64,000 bases of DNA from Frigidibacter oleivorans (GTDB lineage: Bacteria > Pseudomonadota > Alphaproteobacteria > Rhodobacterales > Rhodobacteraceae), in contig NZ_RJRZ01000008.1 of the NCBI RefSeq assembly GCF_003993775.1, forward strand, positions 1-64,000, given 5' to 3'. Positions 39,954-47,963 of this stretch are shown here, one piece after another (within the stretch, counting starts at the first letter, position 1; the number at the start of each line of letters is the position of its first letter). A program made the position numbers and the translations under genes. Under the pieces are notes generated by a model, which made no database searches, was not told where the DNA came from, and worked only from the letters and a program-made list of their open reading frames with translations.

Positions 39954-41234
39954 ATGATCGGGCGGAGGAACCTTCCTTCGACGCACGAAACGGACAAGCC
40001 CAAGGGATTTGACGGATTCGAACTGCGTCTCGGGGATGTGATGCGCGGCGAACGCGCCACCCTGTCGAAATCGCTCCTCGACGTCCAGCGCGAACTGAAG
40101 ATCAAGGCCAGCTACATCGCCGCCATCGAGAATGCGGATATGGCCGCCTTCGAGACGCCGGGCTTCGTCGCGGGTTATGTCCGGTCCTATGCCCGCTATC
40201 TGGGGATGGACCCGGAATGGGCCTTCGCGCGCTTCTGCGACGAGGCGGGTTACGTCCCGGCGCATGGTCTGGCCGCGCATGGTCTGTCCGCCGCCGCGAC
40301 CGCGGCCAAGCCGGCCGCCCGTCAGGTGCCGCGCAAGGGCGTGGAACATGCGGACCCGCTCGCCAATCCCAATGCCCTGTTCGTGCCGCGCAGCGTGTCC
40401 CGCTTCGGCAGCGTGCAGCCGGGCGCCATCGGATCGGTCCTGGTGCTGCTCGCGCTGGTGGGCGGCATCGGCTATGGCGGCTGGAGCGTCCTGCAAGAGG
40501 TGCAGAAGGTCCGCCTCGCCCCGGTCGAACAGGCCCCGGGCGTAGTCGCCGAACTCGACCCGATCGATGCGGCGCGCGCCGCCCCTTCGGGGACGGAAAC
40601 GGCGGGCGTGGATCTGCCGCAATCTGACGCGCTGGAACGGCTTTACCGGCCCGAGGCGCTGGACGTGCCGGTGCTGATCGCCCGCGACGGCCCCATCGCC
40701 TCCATCGACCCGTCGAGCGTCGGCGCGCTGGCCAGCCTGCAGGTGCCGGAACGGCTGCCCACGGGCGCATCGGTCACGCCGGGCTTCGGCCCGGGGAATT
40801 CGGCCATCGACGCGGCGCTGGCCGAGGCGAATGGCGATGCGACGGCGGCGCCCGGGGGCGTCCGCACCACCGCCGAGGCCGCGCCGGGGGTGGAAATCGT
40901 CGCGGTGCGCCCGTCCTGGGTGCGGGTGTCGGCGCCCGACGGCGCGGTGCTGTTCGAGAAGATCCTCGATGCCGGCGAACGCTATGCCGTTCCCGCGATG
41001 GAAGAAGCACCGCTGCTGCGCGCCGGAAACTCCGGTTCGGTCTATTTTGCCGTGAACGGCCAGACCTACGGCCCGGCCTCGCCCGGCGCCAATGTGGTCA
41101 AGAACCTGCCGCTGTCGGTCGACTCGCTGACCGGCAGCTATCAGGTCGCCGATCTGGCCGCCGATCCCGACCTCGCCAAGGTCGTGGCGGTGGCGCAGGC
41201 GCAACTGCCGCCAGAGGCGCCCGCCGCGGACTGA
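39954..41234 (+). CDS. RodZ-like helix-turn-helix membrane protein
   Basis: The 426-residue protein has an N-terminal HTH (GERATLSKSLLDVQRELKIKA, YIAAIENADMAAFETPGFV, YVRSYARYLGMDP), a single membrane span (IGSVLVLLALVGGIGYGGW, about residues 160-180), a Pro/Ala-rich linker and a C-terminal DUF4115-type domain (VRPSWVRVSAPDGAVLFEKIL, GERYAVPAMEEAPLLRAGN). This is the layout of RodZ, which links MreB to the cell envelope. The start at 39954 (MIGRRNLPST) is chosen because the conserved part begins soon after; ATG 39888 is an alternative. It lies upstream of ispG, a common pairing. Confidence 0.8.
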   Translation: MIGRRNLPSTHETDKPKGFDGFELRLGDVMRGERATLSKSLLDVQRELKIKASYIAAIENADMAAFETPGFVAGYVRSYARYLGMDPEWAFARFCDEAGYVPAHGLAAHGLSAAATAAKPAARQVPRKGVEHADPLANPNALFVPRSVSRFGSVQPGAIGSVLVLLALVGGIGYGGWSVLQEVQKVRLAPVEQAPGVVAELDPIDAARAAPSGTETAGVDLPQSDALERLYRPEALDVPVLIARDGPIASIDPSSVGALASLQVPERLPTGASVTPGFGPGNSAIDAALAEANGDATAAPGGVRTTAEAAPGVEIVAVRPSWVRVSAPDGAVLFEKILDAGERYAVPAMEEAPLLRAGNSGSVYFAVNGQTYGPASPGANVVKNLPLSVDSLTGSYQVADLAADPDLAKVVAVAQAQLPPEAPAAD

Positions 41235-41319
41235 GGTGCGCTTCCGGTTGCCGCAGGCGGCCGGGGCGCCTATCTAGGCCCTGACGCATCCGCATCCGCA
41301 GCCTGTGCGAGGGTTCTTC

Positions 41320-42483
41320 ATGTCGCTCAATCCCGTCCGCCCCTGGCGCAACATCTACCGGCGCAAGTCGCGGCAGATCATGGTCGGTCGGGTGCCGGTG
41401 GGAGGCGATGCGCCGATCTCGGTGCAGACGATGACCAACACCGATTCCGCGGATGTGCGGGCCACGCTGGATCAGGTGATCCGCGCCGCCGATGTGGGGG
41501 CCGACATCGTCCGCATCTCGACCCCCGACGAGGCGGCGACGCGGGCCCTGCGCGAGATCGTGCGCGAAAGCCCGGTGCCCATCGTCGCGGATATCCATTT
41601 CCACTATCGCCGCGCCATCGAGGCGGCCGAGGCCGGCGCCGCCTGCCTGCGGATCAATCCCGGCAATATCGGCGATGCCCGCCGCGTGCGCGAGGTGGTG
41701 CAGGCGGCCAAGGATCACGGCTGTTCGATCCGGATCGGCGTCAATGCCGGATCGCTGGAACGCCACCTGCTGGAGAAATACGGCGAGCCCTGCCCGGATG
41801 CGATGGTCGAATCCGGCATGGACCATATCAGGCTGCTGCAGGACAACGACTTCCACGAATTCAAGATCAGCGTGAAGGCCTCCGACGTCTTCCTCGCCGC
41901 CGCCGCCTATCAGCAGCTGGCCGAGGCCACGGACGCCCCGATCCATCTGGGCATCACCGAGGCGGGCGGGCTGATGACCGGCACGGTGAAATCCGCCATC
42001 GGGCTCGGCAACCTGCTGTGGATGGGGATCGGCGACACGATCCGCGTGTCGCTGTCCGCCGATCCGGTCGAAGAGGTGAAGGTCGGCTACGAGATCCTGA
42101 AAAGCCTTGGCCTGCGGACGCGGGGGGTGCAGATCATCTCCTGCCCGTCCTGCGCGCGGCAGGGCTTCGACGTCATCAAGACGGTCGAGGCGCTGGAAAA
42201 GCGGCTGGAACATGTGCGCACTCCGATCAGCCTGTCGATCATCGGCTGCGTGGTGAACGGCCCGGGCGAGGCGCTGATGACCGATGTGGGCTTCACCGGC
42301 GGCGGGGCCGGGGCAGGCATGGTCTACATGGCCGGCAAGCAGAGCCACAAGATGACCAACGACCAGATGATCGACCATATCGTCGAACTGGTCGAGAAAC
42401 GCGCGGCCGAGATCGACGCGGCAGAGGCTGCGAAAGAGGCGGCGGCGACGGATGCGGCGGCGCCCCAGGCGCAACCGGCCTGA
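41320..42483 (+). CDS. ispG: (E)-4-hydroxy-3-methylbut-2-enyl-diphosphate synthase
   Basis: The 387-residue protein shows [89 protein letters not shown] and the cluster-binding block [15 protein letters not shown] with a third Cys in [13 protein letters not shown]. It is the 4Fe-4S enzyme of the non-mevalonate isoprenoid pathway. The C-terminal tail is Ala-rich. The ATG at 41320 starts the conserved [20 protein letters not shown]. Confidence 0.97.
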   Translation: MSLNPVRPWRNIYRRKSRQIMVGRVPVGGDAPISVQTMTNTDSADVRATLDQVIRAADVGADIVRISTPDEAATRALREIVRESPVPIVADIHFHYRRAIEAAEAGAACLRINPGNIGDARRVREVVQAAKDHGCSIRIGVNAGSLERHLLEKYGEPCPDAMVESGMDHIRLLQDNDFHEFKISVKASDVFLAAAAYQQLAEATDAPIHLGITEAGGLMTGTVKSAIGLGNLLWMGIGDTIRVSLSADPVEEVKVGYEILKSLGLRTRGVQIISCPSCARQGFDVIKTVEALEKRLEHVRTPISLSIIGCVVNGPGEALMTDVGFTGGGAGAGMVYMAGKQSHKMTNDQMIDHIVELVEKRAAEIDAAEAAKEAAATDAAAPQAQPA

Positions 42484-42490
42484 TCGCCCC

Positions 42491-43744
42491 CTACTGCCGG
42501 ATCAGCCGCGCCTCGGCGGCATCGGCCTCTGCCCAGTCCAGCAGCGCCCGCACGATGGCCGCCTGCATCCGCGCCCGCCAGTCGGAGTCCACCAGCCGCG
42601 CGCGGTCGCCGGGCGAGGAAAGGAAGCCCAGTTCCAGCAGCACCGAGGGGATGTCGGGCGCTTTCAGCACGGTGAAGGCCCCGGCCTGCACCGGATGCGG
42701 ATGGGTGCGCAGGCCCTCGGCCTCGATGGACGCGGCCAGCATCTGTGCCAGCCGGTCGGAGCGGGGCTGCGTTTCTGTCCGGGCAAGGTCCATCAGCACC
42801 CCGGCCACCGCATCGTCCTGCCCGGCCAGGTCCACCCCCGCCAGCAGGTCGTCGCGGTCATGGCGTTCCGCCAGCAGCCGCGCCGCCTCGTCCGCGGCGG
42901 CCTCGTCCAGCGTATAGACGGTCGCGCCCGAAGCCTGCCCCTCGGCCAGCGCATCGGCATGCAGCGACAGGAACAGGTCCGCCCCCGCCGCCCGCGCGAC
43001 CGAGATGCGGGCATCGAGCGGCATGAACTCGTCCTCCTCGCGGGTCAGGCGGACCTGCATCCCCTCGCGCAGCAGCGCCTCGCGCAGGCCGCGGGCGAAA
43101 TCCAGCACCAGCGCCTTTTCGACCAGCCCCGCGGCCTCGGCCCCCGGGTCGAGCCCGCCATGGCCGGGGTCCAGCACTACCACCAGCGGCCCGTCGCGCC
43201 GGCGGGGCCGCACCGGCGCAGGGGCCGCGCCCGCCGGTCCCCAGCCCGCCGCCATCGCGACGGGATCGGCGGCCAGCCGCGCCAGCGTCGCGGCATCGGT
43301 CGGCAGCAGGCGGATGCGGATCGCCGGCGGATCGGTCGCCTGCCACGCGGTGTCGATCCGCCACGGCCCGTCCAGTTCCGCCACCAGCCGCGACCAGCCG
43401 GCGCGGAACGTGCCCCAGCGGATGTCCAGCACCCCCGGCGCCCGGTCCAGCGCCGCGGCATCGGCGCCCGAGAAATCCACCTCGCGGAAATCGACGACCA
43501 GCCGGGGCGGATCGTCCAGCAGGAACACCCGGAACGGCACCGCCTGGCTCAGCGCCAGCGTCGCCTCGATGGCGCCGTCGCGCTGGACCACGCCGGACTC
43601 GGCCGGGCGCAGGCGGGCAAGGGCGCTCAGCTCCTGCCGCCCCTGCGCCCCGGCGCCCTCCGTCATGCACAGAAGCGCGCCCATCGCGGCGACGCAGGCC
43701 AGCAGCACCCGCGCCCGGCCCGCCGTCTTTGCCCAGATCCCCAT
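42491..43744 (-). CDS. N-acetylmuramoyl-L-alanine amidase with AMIN domain
   Basis: The 417-residue exported protein has a signal peptide (VLLACVAAMGALLCMTEGAGA), an N-terminal AMIN domain (PFRVFLLDDPPRLVVDFREV) and a C-terminal amidase_3 domain: VVVLDPGHGGLDPGAEA (zinc His), VEKALVLDFARGLREAL (zinc Glu), LFLSLHADALAEGQASGATVY (zinc His) and SVLLELGFLSSPGDRARL (catalytic Glu). It cleaves the peptide stem from murein at division and is probably recruited by AMIN. The Shine-Dalgarno at 43744 is weak. The gene converges on ispG. Confidence 0.92.
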   Translation of the reverse strand: MGIWAKTAGRARVLLACVAAMGALLCMTEGAGAQGRQELSALARLRPAESGVVQRDGAIEATLALSQAVPFRVFLLDDPPRLVVDFREVDFSGADAAALDRAPGVLDIRWGTFRAGWSRLVAELDGPWRIDTAWQATDPPAIRIRLLPTDAATLARLAADPVAMAAGWGPAGAAPAPVRPRRRDGPLVVVLDPGHGGLDPGAEAAGLVEKALVLDFARGLREALLREGMQVRLTREEDEFMPLDARISVARAAGADLFLSLHADALAEGQASGATVYTLDEAAADEAARLLAERHDRDDLLAGVDLAGQDDAVAGVLMDLARTETQPRSDRLAQMLAASIEAEGLRTHPHPVQAGAFTVLKAPDIPSVLLELGFLSSPGDRARLVDSDWRARMQAAIVRALLDWAEADAAEARLIRQ

Positions 43745-43851
43745 CCGCCCGTGTCGTCCCTTGCCCGTTCGGTCCGGATCATAGCCTGCCGGAGGGACGC
43801 ATGCACCCGGGAAGCCTGCGGCATCCGGCCCCGCGCGCGCGGCCTTCCGGC

Positions 43852-45000
43852 TCAGCCCCGCTGCGCCATGAGCCGCGCCAGCCGGTCCAGCCCCTCGGCG
43901 ATGTCGGCGGTGGAGCGGGCATAGGAAAACCGCAGCGTCTGGGCCCCCCGCTGCGGGTCGAAATCCAGCCCCGGCGTCACCGCCACCCCGGCGCCGTCGA
44001 GGATTTCCGCCGCGAAGGCGCGGCTGTCCGTCGTCAGCTCCGACACATCGGCATAGATGTAGAAGGCCCCGTCCGGCGGCGCGATGCGGGTGAAGCCCGC
44101 CTTCGGCAGCCTCTCGAGCATCAGGCGCCGGTTTTCGGCATAGACGGCGCGGTTCGCCTCCAGCTCCTCCGCCGCCTCCAGCGCGCCGAGGGCTGCGATC
44201 TGGCTGGCATGGGGCGGGCAGATGAACATGTTCTGCGCCAGCCGCTCGACGGTGCGGATATGATCCTCGGGCACCACCATCCAGCCGATGCGCCAGCCGG
44301 TCATGCTGAAATATTTGGAGAACGAGTTGATCACATAGGCCTCGTCGCCGATCTCCAGCGCCGAGGTCGCGCGGCCCTCGTAGTGCAGCCCGTGATAGAT
44401 CTCGTCCGACACGAAGCCGATGCCGCGGTCGGCGGCCGCCTGCATCAGCGCCGCCAGCGCCCCGCGCGCCAGCATCGTGCCCGAGGGGTTGGCGGGCGAG
44501 GCGACGATCAGCCCGGCGATGTCCTCGGCCGCGGCCACATCCTCGGGGCGCGGCTGGAAGCGGTCCTCGATCCGCGTGGGCAGGCCCACCGGGGTCAGCG
44601 ACAGCGCCCGCAGGATCTGGCGATAGCTGGGATAACCCGGCTCGCCGAGCGCCACCCGCTCGCCCGCGTCGAACAGCGCGGTGAAGGCCAGCAGGAAGGC
44701 CCCCGACGACCCGGCGGTCACCACCACCCGGTCGGGGTTCAGGTCCACCCCGTACCAGCGCCGATAGAGCGCGGCGATCCCGGCCCGCAGCGCCGGCAGG
44801 CCGAGCGCCACGGTATAGCCGAGCGCATCCGCCTCCATCGCGCGAGCAAGGGCCGCGCGGGCGGCCGCGGGGGCAGGGGTCGAGGGCTGGCCCACCTCCA
44901 TATGGATGATGTGCCGGCCGGCCGCCTCGGCCCGGCGGGCGGCTTCCATCACGTCCATCACGATGAAGGGATCGACCTCGCCGCGTCTCGACCTGCGCAT
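43852..45000 (-). CDS. Class I/II pyridoxal-phosphate aminotransferase
   Basis: The protein has 382 residues from ATG 45000; a start at 45039 would add 13 residues. Features are IIHMEVGQPSTPAP, ALGYTVALGLPALRAGIAALY, VVVTAGSSGAFLLAF, IVASPANPSGTML, FVSDEIYHGLHYEG, INSFSKYFSMTGWRIGWMVVP (PLP Lys in SFSKYFS) and a C-terminal LRFSYARSTADIAEGL with the substrate-binding Arg. It belongs to the aspartate aminotransferase fold. The exact amino acid is not predictable. Confidence 0.9.
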   Translation of the reverse strand: MRRSRRGEVDPFIVMDVMEAARRAEAAGRHIIHMEVGQPSTPAPAAARAALARAMEADALGYTVALGLPALRAGIAALYRRWYGVDLNPDRVVVTAGSSGAFLLAFTALFDAGERVALGEPGYPSYRQILRALSLTPVGLPTRIEDRFQPRPEDVAAAEDIAGLIVASPANPSGTMLARGALAALMQAAADRGIGFVSDEIYHGLHYEGRATSALEIGDEAYVINSFSKYFSMTGWRIGWMVVPEDHIRTVERLAQNMFICPPHASQIAALGALEAAEELEANRAVYAENRRLMLERLPKAGFTRIAPPDGAFYIYADVSELTTDSRAFAAEILDGAGVAVTPGLDFDPQRGAQTLRFSYARSTADIAEGLDRLARLMAQRG

Positions 45001-45181
45001 CCCGTCCGCCTTCCGTCCAAATGCCTGAGCGGCCGGCACTTGTTCGCCGGGCGCGGCCCCTTTTCGGCAAGCCGCCGGCCAAGGTCAATGGCGGGCTGCG
45101 ACAGCGCGGCAGGCCTGCCACGGTTGCAGGGCCGCGGCATCCGTGCCAAGCCAGTCGGGTGAAAACCGGAGCCCGCCGCCC

Positions 45182-45940
45182 ATGACCCGTGCCATCCTGC
45201 GCCCCTCGATCCTCGCCGCCGCGCTGGCGGTGTCCGGCCTTCCCGCCGGCGCCTTCGACATCCGCGCCATGACGCCCGAGGAAAGCGCCGCCTTCGGCGA
45301 GGCGGTGCGCGGCTATCTGATGCAGAACCCCGGCGTGCTGATGGAGGTGATCGGCGAGCTCGAGGCGCAGCAGGCCGAGGCGCAGGCCGCGGGCGAGGCG
45401 GAGCTGGTCGCCGCCAACCGCGCCGCCATCTTCGAGGACGGGCACAGCTGGGTCGGCGGCAACCCCGAGGGCAGCGTGACGCTGGTCGAGTTCATCGACT
45501 ATCGCTGCGGCTATTGCCGCAAGGCCCATGCCGAGGTCGCCGATCTGGTGCAGTCGGATGGCGACATCCGCTATGTGGTGAAGGAATTCCCGATCCTGGG
45601 CGAGGATTCGGTGCTGGCCGCGCGCTTTGCCGTGGCGGCGCTGCGGGTCGCGGGCGCCGAGGCCTACAAGGCGCTGCATGACGGGTTCTATACCGGCTTT
45701 CGCGGCGAGGTGACCGAGGCGAACCTGATCCGCTTCGCCGAGGAGCTGGACCTCGACGGCACGGCGATCGCCGCGGCCATGGACTCGCCCGAGGTCGAGC
45801 GGGTCTTGGCCGAAAACCACGCGCTGGCCGACCGGCTGCAGATCCAAGGCACGCCCACCTTCGTGCTGGGCGACCAGCTGGTGCGCGGCTACCTGCCCGA
45901 GGAACAGATGCGCGCCATCGTGGCCGAGGTGCGGGGCTGA
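45182..45940 (+). CDS. Periplasmic DsbA-family thiol oxidoreductase (Com1-like)
   Basis: The 252-residue protein has a signal peptide (ILRPSILAAALAVSGLPAGAF), an N-terminal helical extension (GYLMQNPGVLMEVIGELEAQQ) and a thioredoxin fold with active site DYRCGYCRKAH (CGYC), VKEFPILGEDSVLAARFAVA and the cis-Pro loop QGTPTFVLGDQLVRGYLP. It should form or reshuffle disulfides in periplasmic proteins. The alpha/beta hydrolase gene follows within 6 bp. Confidence 0.9.
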   Translation: MTRAILRPSILAAALAVSGLPAGAFDIRAMTPEESAAFGEAVRGYLMQNPGVLMEVIGELEAQQAEAQAAGEAELVAANRAAIFEDGHSWVGGNPEGSVTLVEFIDYRCGYCRKAHAEVADLVQSDGDIRYVVKEFPILGEDSVLAARFAVAALRVAGAEAYKALHDGFYTGFRGEVTEANLIRFAEELDLDGTAIAAAMDSPEVERVLAENHALADRLQIQGTPTFVLGDQLVRGYLPEEQMRAIVAEVRG

Positions 45941-45945
45941 ACGCG

Positions 45946-46791
45946 GTGGCAGAGCGGGGGGCGGCGATGCTGGACCTGCCGCACACCGCCATCGTCGAGG
46001 GCAACGCCATTCGCTGGGGCCGCATCGGCGCGGGACCGCCGCTGGTGGCGATCCACGGCACGCCCTTTTCGGCGCAGGTCTGGCGGCGGATCCTTCCGCA
46101 GATCGCGGATCGCCGGACCGTCTATTACTACGATCTCGCCGGCTACGGCCTGTCGGAGATGCGGGCGGGGCAGGATGTGTCGCTGGGTATCCAGAACCGG
46201 GTTCTGGCCGGGCTGTTCCGGCATTGGGACCTCGACGGAGGGCCGGACCGGCCGGATGTGCTGGCGCATGACTTCGGCGGGGCGACGGCGCTGCGCGGCT
46301 ATTATCTCGACGGTCTGCGCTACCGGTCGCTGACGATCTTCGACGCCGTCGCGCTCGCGCCCTGGGGCTCGCCCCTGGTGCGGCATGTGCGCGACCACGA
46401 GGCCGCCTTTTCCGGGATGCCCGACTACATGCATCGGGCGATCCTGCGCGCCTACCTGCAGACGGCCGCGCATCAGCCGTTGTCGGACGAGGCGCTGTCG
46501 ATCTACAGCGCGCCCTGGCTGGGCCCGGTGGGGCAACCCGCCTTCTACCGGCAGATCGCGCAGATGGACCAGCGCTTCACCGACGAGATCGCGGACCGGC
46601 TCGGCCGGCTCGACTGCCCGGTGACGGTCCTCTGGGGGCAGCAGGATGCCTGGATCCCCTACGCGACGGGCGAAAGGCTTGCCGCGCTGATCTCGGACGC
46701 GCCGGTCCTGCCGGTGCCCGGGGCGGGGCATCTGGTGCAGGACGACCGTCCGGAAGCGATCGTTGCGGCGCTGCTGCGCCGGCTCGCCTGA
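45946..46791 (+). CDS. Alpha/beta hydrolase, haloalkane dehalogenase-like
   Basis: The protein has 281 residues from GTG 45946, or 274 from ATG 45967. Fold features are PPLVAIHGTPFSAQVWRRI (oxyanion hole), YYYDLAGYGLSEM, VLAHDFGGATALRGYYL, where an Asp takes the nucleophile position (HDFGG), VTVLWGQQDAWIPY (acid) and PGAGHLVQDDRPE (catalytic His). An Asp nucleophile fits epoxide hydrolases and haloalkane dehalogenases instead of esterases. The substrate is unknown. Confidence 0.82.
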   Translation: MAERGAAMLDLPHTAIVEGNAIRWGRIGAGPPLVAIHGTPFSAQVWRRILPQIADRRTVYYYDLAGYGLSEMRAGQDVSLGIQNRVLAGLFRHWDLDGGPDRPDVLAHDFGGATALRGYYLDGLRYRSLTIFDAVALAPWGSPLVRHVRDHEAAFSGMPDYMHRAILRAYLQTAAHQPLSDEALSIYSAPWLGPVGQPAFYRQIAQMDQRFTDEIADRLGRLDCPVTVLWGQQDAWIPYATGERLAALISDAPVLPVPGAGHLVQDDRPEAIVAALLRRLA

Positions 46792-46808
46792 CCCGCTGCG
46801 CCGGCGAA

Positions 46809-46836
46809 AAGGGCGGGCCCGGCCGGACCCGCCCTT
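46809..46836. terminator. Bidirectional terminator hairpin
   Basis: AAGGGCGGG (46809-46817) pairs with CCCGCCCTT (46828-46836). It lies between the convergent hydrolase and SH3-protein genes, 17 and 21 bp from their stops. Confidence 0.7.
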
Positions 46837-46857
46837 CATCCTGCGCTGTTCGCCGGA

Positions 46858-47529
46858 TCAGTTGATGACGCGCACCACGGTGCGGGTATCGGCATCGACC
46901 ACGACGGGCGTGCTGTCCACATAGACATAGCCGAAGTCCGATTCCGGCACCGGCGTCACGACCACCGTGTCGGGCAGGACCGCGCCGACCTCGACCGCGC
47001 CGGGGATCACGACCGGGGCCACCGGGTTCGTGGTCACATAGGTGGTGACCTCGGTCGACGGCTCGGTCAGGCCCGCGCCGCCGACGCTGCCCACGACCGC
47101 ACCCACGGCGGCGCCCACCGGGCCGCCCACCGCCGCGCCGGTCGCCGCCCCGGCCAGGCCACCCACCGCGCCGTTGCGGGCGCTGTTGTCCGTGGTCTCG
47201 ATGGTGCGGACGGTCACGTCGGCGGGGCGCTGCGACAGGACATAGCTGCCCGTGGCCGCGTCGATGCGCAGCGCGTCGGCACGGATCCAGCCGGTCGCGC
47301 CCGCGGCCGAGATCTGGCACCAGTCGCCGGTGGCGTTGCAGCCATCGACGGTGAAGGGCGTGTTGCCCGGCAGTTCCGCGACGACGGCGAAATCGGCGCC
47401 GGGCCCGGCCACGATGGGCGCGCCTCCGGCCAGCGAGCCGGTCAGCACGGTGGTGGTGGTCTGCGCCACGGCCGCCCCGGCAAGCAGCGCGGAACCGGTG
47501 ACGATCGCGGTGATGAAGCGGGTTTTCAT
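46858..47529 (-). CDS. Secreted SH3-like/glycine-zipper protein with DUF1236-type tail
   Basis: The protein has 223 residues from ATG 47529 (AGGAGCACATC upstream). A signal peptide MKTRFITAIVTGSALLAGAAVA is followed by a bacterial SH3-type domain (VAELPGNTPFTVDGCNATGDW, CQISAAGATGWIRADAL), a glycine-zipper hydrophobic stretch (VGGLAGAATGAAVGGPVGAA) and a C-terminal YVYVDSTPVVVDADTRTVV resembling DUF1236. It is probably an envelope protein of unknown role. It is divergent from mrcA. Confidence 0.75.
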   Translation of the reverse strand: MKTRFITAIVTGSALLAGAAVAQTTTTVLTGSLAGGAPIVAGPGADFAVVAELPGNTPFTVDGCNATGDWCQISAAGATGWIRADALRIDAATGSYVLSQRPADVTVRTIETTDNSARNGAVGGLAGAATGAAVGGPVGAAVGAVVGSVGGAGLTEPSTEVTTYVTTNPVAPVVIPGAVEVGAVLPDTVVVTPVPESDFGYVYVDSTPVVVDADTRTVVRVIN

Positions 47530-47963
47530 GATGTGCTCCTGTGTTGGATCATGGGCCGGCGGGCCCGCAGATCGCTGCGGGCCGCGGCCCGTGCCGCGGC
47601 GGACGGCCTGCACAGGGACCGGCGCCAGCCCTTTGGGATGTTCCGTGGTCGGGGCATGTGACGGTCCCTGTGCAGGCGGCTTGCGCCGCGTCGGCATCAC
47701 AACCCGGCGCCCGATGCGGCGTTCCCGGGGCGGGCGGGCGCGCCGGGCCATCGGGGCGGATTTCCGCCCGATCCGAAACGCTGCGTGACGGCGAGTTGTT
47801 TTGACCGCCGCCGCGCCCCCGGCTATAGAGGCCGCACCTTCGCCCCGGGGCTGCCTGCGCCGGGGTCTTCGCCCCTGCCGGGCGGTCGCCGCATCGCCGC
47901 TGCCGCCCTGCCGAGCCTGACCCCGCCCGCGTCCCCGCGCGGCCCGCTGACCGGAGCCTGCCC
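47530..47963. other. 434-bp intergenic region with a 16-bp inverted repeat
   Basis: GCCTGCACAGGGACCG (47606-47621) and CGGTCCCTGTGCAGGC (47662-47677) are perfect inverted copies separated by 40 bp. A second stem, GGCCCGCAG-ATCG-CTGCGGGCC, lies at 47562-47583. No gene is visible. The region must contain the promoters of the SH3-protein gene (minus) and mrcA (plus). Confidence 0.6.

Noticed and set aside
38535-41204. 889-codon minus-strand frame
   Set aside because: Antisense to hemA and the RodZ-like gene, both of which have strong family motifs and ribosome sites.
43852-45847. N-terminal extension of the amidase frame to 1118 codons
   Set aside because: The extra part is antisense to the aminotransferase and DsbA genes; the amidase itself starts with a signal peptide at 43744.
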